From NCBI GenBank assembly GCA_017544805.1, contig JAFYDK010000067.1, positions 1-64,000 on the forward strand: a stretch of 64,000 nucleotides of DNA. Reading direction: 5' to 3'. Position 1 is the first letter of the stretch. Each line of letters begins with the position of its first letter. The translations under genes were made by a program, and so were the position numbers. The notes beneath the pieces were generated by a model. That model was not told the DNA's origin. It saw nothing but the letters and a program-made list of their open reading frames with translations, and did no database searches. Shown here piece by piece: positions 22,935-31,429 of this stretch. This DNA is from Bacteroidales bacterium. GTDB taxonomy: Bacteria > Bacteroidota > Bacteroidia > Bacteroidales > UBA3824.

Positions 22935-24310
22935 TGAGTAAGATAGTAGTTTTAGGAGCAGGCGAAAGCGGTGTCGGTGCGGCGCTTTTAGCAAAGAAAA
23001 AAGGTTTTGAGGTTTTCGTTTCGGATTTCTCAGCGATTAAAGATAATTTTGTATCGGAGTTGAAGTCTCTTGATATTGATTTTGAACAAGGCGGACACAC
23101 CTTGGAGAAAATCCTTGATGCTCAAGAGATTATAAAATCACCGGGTATTCCCGAAAAAGCTCCTGTTATAAAAGCTGCAAGAGAGAAAAATATTCCTATA
23201 ATTTCGGAAATTGAGTTTGCCGGACGTTATTTGGATAAAAATACCAAAACAATATGCGTTACGGGTAGCAACGGCAAAACAACGACTACTGAGTTGATTT
23301 ATAAGATGTTGAAAGATGCAAAAGTAAACGTAGAAATGGGCGGAAATATCGGAATGAGTTTTGCCCGTCAGGTTGCTTTAGCTAAAGAAAAAATTGACTA
23401 TTATGTTTTGGAATTGTCAAGTTTTCAGCTTGATGATATGTATGATTTCCGAGCAGATGTTGCTGTTTTGTTGAATATAACACCCGATCATTTAGACCGT
23501 TACGACGGAAAAATGGAAAATTATGCGGCATCAAAATTCCGTATTATTCAGAATCAAACGGATGAGGACGGTTTCGTATATTTTGCTGAAGATGAACTTA
23601 TTGCAAAAGAAATTATGAACCGTGGTCTTAATCAGAAACTTTATCCGTTTTATATCACAGAACAAAATACGCAACTCAGAAAAGGCAGTTATGCCTATTT
23701 TGACGAAGATACGATTGATATGAGGACTTCTGACGGTGAGTTTTCTATAATTACCAATGTATCAGAGCGTTTCAAATTGAAAGGCGTTCATAATTATTGC
23801 AACGTGATGTCAGCATTGCTTGTTATGCAGCATCTTGGTATTGACATAACGGGTGCGCTTCTTACCGCTGAAAATTTTTCTCCGATTGAGCATAGAATTG
23901 AGCCTTCAGGTGTTTTAAACGGTGTTAATTACATTAACGATTCCAAAGGCACTAACGTTGATGCTGTAAAATGTGCATTACAATCGGTTAGCGGTAAAGT
24001 CGTTTTGATTTTGGGCGGTGTTGATAAAGGCAACGATTATTCGATGATTTATCCTCAAGTTGATGAAAAAGTTGTGAAAATTGTTGCAATGGGCGTTGAT
24101 AACACTCCGATTCACAAGGCTTTTGACCAAAAACTTCCCGTTTATGATGTCAGAAGCATGAAAGAATGTATTGACAAATGTGTTGAAATCGCTGAGCCGG
24201 GGCAGACGGTTTTGTTATCGCCGGCGTGCGCAAGTTTTGACCTCTTTACTTGTTACGAGGACAGAGGTGAACAATTCAAAGCCGAAGTTAAACGAAGAAT
24301 TGGCAATTAA
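22934..24310 (+). CDS. murD: UDP-N-acetylmuramoylalanine--D-glutamate ligase
   Basis: MurD adds D-glutamate to UDP-MurNAc-L-Ala. The 458-residue protein opens with a Rossmann-like Gly-Ala-Gly-Glu-Ser-Gly-Val-Gly motif, followed by the ATP site Gly-Ser-Asn-Gly-Lys-Thr-Thr-Thr, a His-Asp-type central region (Thr-Pro-Asp-His-Leu-Asp-Arg) and the C-terminal Ser-Pro-Ala-Cys-Ala-Ser-Phe-Asp. Its start overlaps the mraY stop by one base. The stop codon forms part of a heptamer repeat. Confidence 0.96.
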   Translation: MSKIVVLGAGESGVGAALLAKKKGFEVFVSDFSAIKDNFVSELKSLDIDFEQGGHTLEKILDAQEIIKSPGIPEKAPVIKAAREKNIPIISEIEFAGRYLDKNTKTICVTGSNGKTTTTELIYKMLKDAKVNVEMGGNIGMSFARQVALAKEKIDYYVLELSSFQLDDMYDFRADVAVLLNITPDHLDRYDGKMENYAASKFRIIQNQTDEDGFVYFAEDELIAKEIMNRGLNQKLYPFYITEQNTQLRKGSYAYFDEDTIDMRTSDGEFSIITNVSERFKLKGVHNYCNVMSALLVMQHLGIDITGALLTAENFSPIEHRIEPSGVLNGVNYINDSKGTNVDAVKCALQSVSGKVVLILGGVDKGNDYSMIYPQVDEKVVKIVAMGVDNTPIHKAFDQKLPVYDVRSMKECIDKCVEIAEPGQTVLLSPACASFDLFTCYEDRGEQFKAEVKRRIGN

Positions 24311-24359
24311 CAATTAACAATTAACAATTAACAATTGACAATTAAAAATTGAAAATTGA
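24304..24359. repeat. Heptamer tandem repeat between murD and ftsW
   Basis: Eight units of the 7-mer CAATTAA and its variants CAATTGA and AAATTGA follow one another without gaps. The first unit includes the murD stop codon. Length changes here would alter only the murD-ftsW spacer (93 bp), not a protein. Confidence 0.85.
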
Positions 24360-24403
24360 AAAAAAGTGAAAAATGAAAATGAAAAAGAATTATTTTTTGT
24401 GCG

Positions 24404-25603
24404 ATGAATAAGGTTTTTGATTTTTTGAAAGGCGATAAAGCGATTTGGGTGATGATAATGATCCTTTCGCTTGTGAGTATAGCCGAGGTTTACAGTTCAA
24501 CCTCGATGTTAGCTTACAAGTATAAAGGAGGCAACACCGTTTTTTATATGCTCAGACATTTGGGTTTCATGGCATTAGGTTTTACAGTGATGTTTTTGGC
24601 AAGTCATTTTCCTTACAAATATTATCACAAATTGGCAGCACCTATGTTGTGGACAGCCGTTGTTTTGTTGCTTTTAACTCTTTTTACGGGAGCTTCCACA
24701 AATGAGGCAAGGCGTTGGTTTACAATACCTTTTGTCGGCGTGAAGTTTCAGACTTCGGATTTTGCGAAGGTCGCTTTGATGATTTATTTGGCAAAAGTGA
24801 TTACTAAAGCGCAAGAGTCTCCTGAGGCTTTGTTTGATGGTTTTAAAAAGTCAATTATTGCGATCGGTCTTGTTTGTGGTTTGATTTTGCCGGCTAACTT
24901 TTCAACCGCCTTTTTAATCGGAGTTGCCTCATTGGTGGTTTTGTTCATGGGCAAAATGAAATCTAAATGGTTGCTATCTACGATAGGCATTGCAATCGTG
25001 GCTTTTATGCTTTTTATTGCATACGCTAAAATATCGGGAATCCAATCAAGGGTCGGTACATGGTCGAAACGTATTGAAACTTTTTTTTCGCCTAAGGATA
25101 ATCACGGTGATGATTTTCAGGCTCAACAGTCCAAAATTGCAATTGCTTTAGGCGGAATTTTCGGAAAAGGTCCCGGTAACAGTCAGCAGCGTAATGTTTT
25201 ACCGCATCCGTATTCCGATTTTATTTTTGCCGTTATCGTCGAAGAAGGAGGTCTTGCGGGGGCAATCGGAATTATTGCTGTTTATTTGATATTTTTTTAT
25301 CGGTGCATTGCAACTGTAAAAAAATGTGAAACTACTTTCCCTGCCTTTTTGGTGTTAGGGCTTTCGCTCAATATAATTTTGCAAGCGGTGGCGAATATGC
25401 TTGTGGCGGTCAATATAACGCCTGTAACGGGGCAGCCTTTGCCGTTTGTGAGCATGGGCGGTACTTCAATGCTTTTCAATTCTTTTGCCGTCGGGGTGAT
25501 AGTCAACGTTTCGCGTTATGCCGGCAAGCAGGAAACTGTTGAAGACATTGAAGAAAAAACCGAAGTGGAAGAAATAGAGGATTATCCGTTTATTGCGGGA
25601 TAA
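24404..25603 (+). CDS. ftsW: Septal peptidoglycan glycosyltransferase FtsW
   Basis: FtsW is the SEDS-family polymerase that works with FtsI. The 399-residue protein has ten predicted membrane segments, with the SEDS signatures Ala-Arg-Arg-Trp-Phe and Lys-Gly-Pro-Gly-Asn-Ser in the large extracytoplasmic loop, and Pro-Phe-Val-Ser-Met-Gly-Gly-Thr-Ser near the end. A short acidic C-terminal tail follows. It is separated from murD by the heptamer repeat and ends 14 bases before murG. Confidence 0.95.
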   Translation: MNKVFDFLKGDKAIWVMIMILSLVSIAEVYSSTSMLAYKYKGGNTVFYMLRHLGFMALGFTVMFLASHFPYKYYHKLAAPMLWTAVVLLLLTLFTGASTNEARRWFTIPFVGVKFQTSDFAKVALMIYLAKVITKAQESPEALFDGFKKSIIAIGLVCGLILPANFSTAFLIGVASLVVLFMGKMKSKWLLSTIGIAIVAFMLFIAYAKISGIQSRVGTWSKRIETFFSPKDNHGDDFQAQQSKIAIALGGIFGKGPGNSQQRNVLPHPYSDFIFAVIVEEGGLAGAIGIIAVYLIFFYRCIATVKKCETTFPAFLVLGLSLNIILQAVANMLVAVNITPVTGQPLPFVSMGGTSMLFNSFAVGVIVNVSRYAGKQETVEDIEEKTEVEEIEDYPFIAG

Positions 25604-25617
25604 AAAATATAAGAATT

Positions 25618-26712
25618 ATGAAAATATTAATTTCTGGCGGTGGTACGGGCGGGCACGTTTTTCCGGCTATCGCAATTGCTCAAGCTCTGAAGAGAATTGA
25701 TGAAAATATCGAAATTCTTTTTGTCGGTGCTTTGGGGAAAATCGAAATGGAAAAAGTTCCGGCGGCAGGCTTCAAAATTATAGGTTTGCCTTCAGCCGGT
25801 ATTCAAAGAAAAAATATTTTTAAAAATATAACTCTGCCTTTCAAGCTCTTGAAGTGTATGTCGATGGCAAAAAAAATAATTAAGGATTTTGCCCCTGACA
25901 TTGCTGTCGGAGTAGGAGGTTATGCAAGCGGACCGGCTTTGAGAGCATCTGCAAAGGCGGGTGTGCCGGTTGTGCTTCAAGAGCAAAATTCTCATGCCGG
26001 AGTTACGAATCAGATTCTCGCAAAAAAAGCAGTTAAAATTTTTACCGCTTATCAGAATATGGAAAAATATTTTGACAAGGATAAAATTCTTTTAACCGGC
26101 AATCCCGTCCGTCCTGATATTATAAATAATACAGCCGAGAGGGATGAGGCGTTGGAGTTTTTTAATTTGAAAAAAGACAAAGTTACGGTACTTTCTATCG
26201 GAGGGAGTCTTGGAGCTGGGACTATCAACAACAGCATTATGAAATTTGTTGAACAGTTTCAAAATGCAGGTATTCAGATAATTTGGCAGACAGGAAAATA
26301 TTATTACGATAATATTGAGAAGGAACTTCAAAACAAAAATTGTCCTGATATTCATGCGATGCCTTTTATAAAGCGTATGGATTTGGCTTACAAGGCTGCT
26401 GACGTTGTGGTTTCAAGGTCGGGAGCGTTGTCGGTTTCAGAACTTTGTATTGCGGGAAAACCTGTTATTTTTATTCCCTCGCCTAATGTTGCCGAAGATC
26501 ATCAGACAAAAAACGCTTTAGCACTTGTAAATCAGGATGCAGCCTTGATGCTAAAGGATAGTGAAGCTTTAGAAAAGTTCTTTACGGTTGTCAATGAGTT
26601 ATGTAAAGATGAAAAAAAACAAACTTTACTTAAAAATAATATAAAAAAATTGGCTATTTTAAATTCATCTGATATTATTGCAAAGGAAATTTTAAATTTA
26701 GCAAAAAAATAA
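25618..26712 (+). CDS. murG: UDP-GlcNAc--undecaprenyl-pyrophosphoryl-MurNAc-pentapeptide GlcNAc transferase
   Basis: MurG converts lipid I to lipid II at the cytoplasmic face. The 364-residue GT28 enzyme has the N-terminal Gly-Gly-Gly-Thr-Gly-Gly-His-Val-Phe-Pro-Ala at 7-17 and a second Gly-Gly-Ser-Leu-Gly-Ala loop starting the UDP-GlcNAc domain. The conserved Ser-Arg-Ser-Gly-Ala and Ala-Glu-Asp-His-Gln-Thr motifs are present. It is the last gene before the cluster is interrupted by a lipoprotein gene. Confidence 0.96.
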   Translation: MKILISGGGTGGHVFPAIAIAQALKRIDENIEILFVGALGKIEMEKVPAAGFKIIGLPSAGIQRKNIFKNITLPFKLLKCMSMAKKIIKDFAPDIAVGVGGYASGPALRASAKAGVPVVLQEQNSHAGVTNQILAKKAVKIFTAYQNMEKYFDKDKILLTGNPVRPDIINNTAERDEALEFFNLKKDKVTVLSIGGSLGAGTINNSIMKFVEQFQNAGIQIIWQTGKYYYDNIEKELQNKNCPDIHAMPFIKRMDLAYKAADVVVSRSGALSVSELCIAGKPVIFIPSPNVAEDHQTKNALALVNQDAALMLKDSEALEKFFTVVNELCKDEKKQTLLKNNIKKLAILNSSDIIAKEILNLAKK

Positions 26713-26722
26713 ATATGTATGT

Positions 26723-26753
26723 TTTGACAAACAAAAAAAAATATTTACTTTTA
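26723..26753 (+). promoter_or_regulatory. Putative internal promoter before the lipoprotein gene
   Basis: TTTG (26723-26726) and TACTTTTA (26746-26753) are 19 bp apart. The -7 box differs from TAnnTTTG in its last base. It suggests that the lipoprotein and later dcw genes can be transcribed separately. Confidence 0.5.
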
Positions 26754-26775
26754 CGCTGAAAAAAATTATAATGAT

Positions 26776-27675
26776 ATGAAACGTACAAGTTTGTTTATAT
26801 ATGTTATGGTAGCTGCTTTAACAGTCTTATTGTCAAGTGCTTGCAATACGAACTTAGGCAGTGCCGTTCCATTTTCGGGTAAAACCAAATCGGAGGTTTG
26901 TTTGGCAGAACAGGTCTCTACTGCGGTTGATAAGATGGCTCAATCTTACGGACGCTTGGATGAATTGACCTTTCAGGATAGTTTTGATAATGCTTTAAAT
27001 GGCGTATTATCAAATTGTTACGTTGGTTATGAACCTACGAATCTCGTTGATACTCTCGTTAGAAAGAAGATTAACATTCTTAATCTTTACCGTCAGGCTT
27101 TTAAGGAGTATGCTTTGCTTTCTGACGAAGGTTTTACTGGCAAACAAAATGCTTTTTCGCAGTGCTGTCTTAATATTCAGAACGAGTTGACCTCTTTAGG
27201 CGACAGTGCCTCAATAGTTTACGCTAAAGCTATCGGCACGCATCTAAAATCTACCCGTTACGACCAAAACGATGTCGCTAAAATTTTGTTGGTGGCTTTG
27301 GAGGAAATTTGGGCTCGTGATACAAAACAAGCACAATCTGTTGTCAATAATAATTTCATACAATATCAGTCAGCCGTAGAAGCCGTTCCTGATAACGCTT
27401 TTTCGGAAGAAAAACTTACGAAATACGTTTATCAGCCTTATGAGGGTAAACATAATCTCGTTATGGCTTATAAACTTAACCTTATAAAATCCCGTCGTGA
27501 GGATTTAAAAACTTTTGTTAATAATCAGGATAATATTTCTTCTGCCGTACATTACTTAGTATGTGCATTAACGGAATTTTTAAAGAAAGGAACCGATAAA
27601 GATGCTGTTACTAATTATTTGAACCGTGCGGAATTGTTGCTCGGTAGTATTTCGGAAGAAAAAGTTAAAGAATAA
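26776..27675 (+). CDS. Lipoprotein of unknown function inserted in the dcw cluster
   Basis: The 299-residue protein has a signal peptide ending in a lipobox Leu-Ser-Ser-Ala-Cys, with Cys23 as the lipidated residue, so it should be anchored in the cell envelope. The mature part is mostly helical, with a pair Cys-Cys at about residues 129-130 and no domain I recognise. It sits between murG and murC, where the cluster normally has no lipoprotein, and has its own likely promoter. Base composition is like its neighbours, so recent transfer is not obvious. A role in septal wall or outer-membrane invagination is a guess from position only. Confidence 0.8.
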   Translation: MKRTSLFIYVMVAALTVLLSSACNTNLGSAVPFSGKTKSEVCLAEQVSTAVDKMAQSYGRLDELTFQDSFDNALNGVLSNCYVGYEPTNLVDTLVRKKINILNLYRQAFKEYALLSDEGFTGKQNAFSQCCLNIQNELTSLGDSASIVYAKAIGTHLKSTRYDQNDVAKILLVALEEIWARDTKQAQSVVNNNFIQYQSAVEAVPDNAFSEEKLTKYVYQPYEGKHNLVMAYKLNLIKSRREDLKTFVNNQDNISSAVHYLVCALTEFLKKGTDKDAVTNYLNRAELLLGSISEEKVKE

Positions 27676-27723
27676 AATTAACGGAGATAAAAAAATTAAT
27701 AAACGACTGATTTCTGCTAAAAA

Positions 27724-29136
27724 ATGAATCATTTTGATAAAATCAACTGCGTATATTTTTTAGGCATCGGTGGAATTGGAATGAGTGCTTTGGCGCGTTA
27801 TTTCAATTCTTTGGGTAAAAAGGTCTACGGTTATGACCTTACTCAGACTGCGCTTACCACTCAACTTGAGGCTGAGGGCATTAATATCGTTTATAACGAT
27901 GATATTTCGCTGATACCTGTGGAATGTTTGGCGCAGTCAGATAAAACGATGGTCGTTTTTACTCCCGCTGTACCGAAAGACAACAAAATTTTCTCATATT
28001 TTGCCGGAAACAGGTATTTTATGATAAAACGTGCGCGGGTTTTGGGTATGATTTCTGATAATTATACTTTGATTGCTGTGGCTGGAACTCACGGTAAAAC
28101 AACTGGTTCGAGTGTCATCGCTAATATTTTAAGGTGTTCCAGCGGTGATAATTTTGCATTTTTGGGAGGAATTTCCAAAAATTTGGACAGCAATTTGATG
28201 TTACCACAAGGGAAGTTGGCGTTTGAGAATCCTCAAACCTTGCTTGTTGCCGAGGCAGACGAGTTTGACAGGTCTTTTTTGTGGCTGACTCCTAAGGTTT
28301 CGGTCATAACATACGTTGATGCCGATCACCTTGATGTTTATAAGGATAGGGCGGATTTGATTGAAACTTTCAACGCTTTTGCTCAAAAAGGCAGAAAGGA
28401 CGGCGCAGTTGTTGTCAATAAAAAAATTGAAGAACTCATTGATACTAAAGGTATTAAAAAATATACATATTCCGATTCTGATAAAACGGCGGATTATTAT
28501 GCAGAAAATATCAGATTGGAAAACGGATTTTTCAGAATTGATGCAGTAACTCCTCAAGGCGTTTTGAAAGATGTGCTTTTGGGTGCAAGGGGCAGAGTTA
28601 ATGTCGAAAATTCAATGGCTTGCATTGCAGCTGCTCAGTTGTCGGGCATCAAGGATGAGTTTATTATAAAAGGTGTGGAGAGTTTCAAAGGTGTGAAACG
28701 CAGAATGGATTTTCATTATCAGGACGATAAGAAAATTTACATTGACGATTATGCGCATCATCCCAGAGAACTTTCGGCGACGATTAATTCTGTCAGGGAA
28801 TTGTTTCCGGGTAAAAAGCTCACGGGAATTTTTCAGCCGCATCTTTATACAAGAACAAGGGATTTTGCAACGGATTTTGCGAAAAGCCTTGATTTGTTGG
28901 ACGAAGTAATTTTGATGGATATTTATCCGGCAAGGGAAAAACCTATTGTCGGAGTAGATTCCAAATTGATTGCCGGTTTGATGAAAAACAAAAATACGTA
29001 TTTAATCAGCGGCAAGGACGAAATACTCAAAAAAGTATCCCAACTCAATGTTGAAGTGCTTTTGACATTAGGCGCAGGAAATATCGACCGCTTGATTGAG
29101 CCTTTGACTTTGAGCTTGAAAAATGAAAATTGTTAA
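27724..29136 (+). CDS. murC: UDP-N-acetylmuramate--L-alanine ligase
   Basis: MurC adds the first L-alanine to UDP-MurNAc. The 470-residue protein starts with a Gly-Ile-Gly-Gly-Ile-Gly-Met-Ser dinucleotide-like motif and has Gly-Thr-His-Gly-Lys-Thr-Thr as the ATP-binding loop, the MurC-specific form with His for Asn. Asp-Asp-Tyr-Ala-His-His-Pro and the C-terminal Phe-Gln-Pro-His-Leu-Tyr-Thr-Arg are also MurC hallmarks. No ddl gene follows. ftsQ begins at the base after the stop codon. Confidence 0.96.
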   Translation: MNHFDKINCVYFLGIGGIGMSALARYFNSLGKKVYGYDLTQTALTTQLEAEGINIVYNDDISLIPVECLAQSDKTMVVFTPAVPKDNKIFSYFAGNRYFMIKRARVLGMISDNYTLIAVAGTHGKTTGSSVIANILRCSSGDNFAFLGGISKNLDSNLMLPQGKLAFENPQTLLVAEADEFDRSFLWLTPKVSVITYVDADHLDVYKDRADLIETFNAFAQKGRKDGAVVVNKKIEELIDTKGIKKYTYSDSDKTADYYAENIRLENGFFRIDAVTPQGVLKDVLLGARGRVNVENSMACIAAAQLSGIKDEFIIKGVESFKGVKRRMDFHYQDDKKIYIDDYAHHPRELSATINSVRELFPGKKLTGIFQPHLYTRTRDFATDFAKSLDLLDEVILMDIYPAREKPIVGVDSKLIAGLMKNKNTYLISGKDEILKKVSQLNVEVLLTLGAGNIDRLIEPLTLSLKNENC

Positions 29137-29952
29137 ATGAAAGTATCAAAGCGCAAAGTACTGAAACTTGCAGCGGCTCTCTCGTTGCTGCTTATGATGT
29201 ATTTGGCACTTAATAAGTTCCATAATACGCGCTGCGATTCTATTGATATTGTTATCAAAGATTCGCTTGAGGCACATTTTGTGGAATCAAACGAAGTGTT
29301 GGACTTGATTTATTCCGTGATTCCTAATATTCAGGGTTACAAAATGGATAGTATCAACATTTTCGTTCTTAAAAATAAACTTCAGGAGCATCCTTTTATA
29401 AGGAGTGTTGCGATTTATAAGACAATATCGGGCAAGCTGAAAATTGATGTCGTTCAAAGGCATCCGCTTGTTATGGTTATCAACAACGAGGGAAAGTCAT
29501 ATTATATCGACGGCGACGGGATAATATTTCCGACTTCCGACAAATATTCCTCGCAAGTAATTGTGGCTAACGGATTTATCAAAGATAAGTTTGATTTTTC
29601 CAACGGCAAGATTTACAAGGCGGATTATAAGGAAGGTGTTTCGGGCAAAACCACTTACGATATTTTCCGGCTTTCGCAGCTCATATTGAAAGATGATTTT
29701 TGGAGGGATCAGATTGAACAGATTTTTGTTAATTCTTCGGGTGAATACGAACTTGTCCCGATGTTAGGATTGCAAATACTTTCGATCGGCTCTATGGAGG
29801 ATTATGACAAAAAAATGTATATCCTCAAAGAGTTTTATTTCAAAGGTTTAAGAAAAACGGGGTGGAACACTTACAGTCGGATTTCTGTAAAATACAAGAA
29901 TCAGATTGTCTGCAAAAAGCGTTCTGCAAATAATAATAAGGATATTTTATAA
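29137..29952 (+). CDS. ftsQ: Cell division protein FtsQ
   Basis: FtsQ is a bitopic divisome scaffold. The 271-residue protein has a short basic cytoplasmic N-terminus, one membrane segment (about 10-25) and a periplasmic part. That part begins with a POTRA-like unit (Asp-Ile-Val-Ile-Lys-Asp-Ser) and contains the beta-domain phrase Val-Val-Gln-Arg-His-Pro-Leu-Val typical of Bacteroidota FtsQ. Sequence conservation is low, so position and topology support the call. It directly abuts murC and precedes ftsA by 42 bases. Confidence 0.88.
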   Translation: MKVSKRKVLKLAAALSLLLMMYLALNKFHNTRCDSIDIVIKDSLEAHFVESNEVLDLIYSVIPNIQGYKMDSINIFVLKNKLQEHPFIRSVAIYKTISGKLKIDVVQRHPLVMVINNEGKSYYIDGDGIIFPTSDKYSSQVIVANGFIKDKFDFSNGKIYKADYKEGVSGKTTYDIFRLSQLILKDDFWRDQIEQIFVNSSGEYELVPMLGLQILSIGSMEDYDKKMYILKEFYFKGLRKTGWNTYSRISVKYKNQIVCKKRSANNNKDIL

Positions 29953-29994
29953 ACAGAAATATCAGCTAAGGAAACATTAAAAAAGAAAATTGGC

Positions 29995-31383
29995 ATGACT
30001 ACTAAAAACAGAATCGTTGCCGCGGTAGATATCGGTACTACAAAAGTTGTAGCAATCCTCGGCATCAAAGATGAGTTTGGTAAACTTAACGTTCTCGGTT
30101 GCGGCGAGGCGGAGACTAACGGCGTTATACACGGCTCGGTACAAAATGTAGGCGAAGTCGCGAGAGCGGTCAAAATGGCCGTGAACCGTTGTAAAACCTC
30201 AGCCGGTATGCAGCAGGCGGACATTAAGAATGTTTTTGTAGGGATAGCGGGACAGAATATAAGGGATACCGTATATTCTCATTCCAAATGTATTACCGAC
30301 GGTAATGACACTAACGGCAGGACTATCGTTCAGGGAGATGTTGATTCGCTTACGGAGGAGGTTTATAATCTTAGCAAAGAGCCGGGCGAAGAGATTATCC
30401 ATGTGATACCTTTGTCGTTTCATGTTGATTTGACTGAGGTAGGACTCAATCCGGTAGGTTTTGTAGGAAGGAAACTTGTCGGTGATTTTTACGTTGCTGT
30501 CGGAAAGGTTAATTCTGTAAGAAACATACGTTTAGCCTTTGAGATGGCGGGTTTTAACATTGTAAAAATCATTCTTGAACCTTTGGCTTCGGCAGAGGCG
30601 GTGCTTACTGACGAAGAAAAAGAAGCCGGTGTTTTGGTAGCAGACATCGGAGGCGGCACAACCGATATTGCCGTTTTCCAAGATAAAACTTTAGCGGCTA
30701 CCTCTTTTGTGCCTTTTGGCGGTGTTTCCGTAACTAACGATATTAATTCTGCATGCCATTTGATACCCCGTCAGGCAGAGGCATTGAAACTTCAGTACGG
30801 TTATGCTCTGTGCGGCAAGGATTTCAAGAAAAAACTCGCCGTTGTAAATGCTTTTGGTAGATCAACGGAGATTTCTTTTGCCGATTTAGCTAATATTATA
30901 AATGCCCGTTTAGATGAAATTTTGGGCGGTATCGCTCATTTTATTGAGAGTCGCGGTTATTCTGGAAAACTTCCTGCAGGTGTTGTTTTGACTGGCGGAA
31001 GTGCCTTGATGAAAAATATTTCGCAACTTACAAGATTCCGTTTAGGTGTTGAAAATGTTAGAATCGGCGGTGTTAGAACCGAGTATTTAAGTAGCGGCGG
31101 TGATAATACCCAAACCGTGAAATATTCTGCAGCTGTCGGTCTTTTGATAAAAGGCAGCGAATATTACGATCGTCTTGACAAGATGAAAAAAATGGCGGAA
31201 GAAAAACGCGTTCAAAATCCTGACGCTCCTTCCGGCGGTGGCAAAAAGGATTCAACCCCTTCATCTGACAAAAAAGTTGAAGAAACCAAAGAAAAGTCAG
31301 GCGGTTTTTGGAATAAAATCAAGAGTTTTGCCAATGGCATTGCAAAAGATTTCCTTACGGATTCTGAAGGATCTAAAGTATAA
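29995..31383 (+). CDS. ftsA: Cell division protein FtsA
   Basis: FtsA is the actin-like ATPase that tethers FtsZ to the membrane. The 462-residue protein has the actin-fold phosphate loops Val-Asp-Ile-Gly-Thr-Thr-Lys and Ala-Asp-Ile-Gly-Gly-Gly-Thr-Thr-Asp, and the adenosine motif Val-Leu-Thr-Gly-Gly-Ser-Ala. A charged linker rich in Lys, Ser and Pro leads to a C-terminal amphipathic helix (Phe-Trp-Asn-Lys-Ile-Lys-Ser-Phe-Ala), the membrane-targeting sequence. Confidence 0.96.
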   Translation: MTTKNRIVAAVDIGTTKVVAILGIKDEFGKLNVLGCGEAETNGVIHGSVQNVGEVARAVKMAVNRCKTSAGMQQADIKNVFVGIAGQNIRDTVYSHSKCITDGNDTNGRTIVQGDVDSLTEEVYNLSKEPGEEIIHVIPLSFHVDLTEVGLNPVGFVGRKLVGDFYVAVGKVNSVRNIRLAFEMAGFNIVKIILEPLASAEAVLTDEEKEAGVLVADIGGGTTDIAVFQDKTLAATSFVPFGGVSVTNDINSACHLIPRQAEALKLQYGYALCGKDFKKKLAVVNAFGRSTEISFADLANIINARLDEILGGIAHFIESRGYSGKLPAGVVLTGGSALMKNISQLTRFRLGVENVRIGGVRTEYLSSGGDNTQTVKYSAAVGLLIKGSEYYDRLDKMKKMAEEKRVQNPDAPSGGGKKDSTPSSDKKVEETKEKSGGFWNKIKSFANGIAKDFLTDSEGSKV

Positions 31384-31429
31384 GCTAAAATTTTGAACTT
31401 TAAACAACAAATCTCTAACATACTTTATC

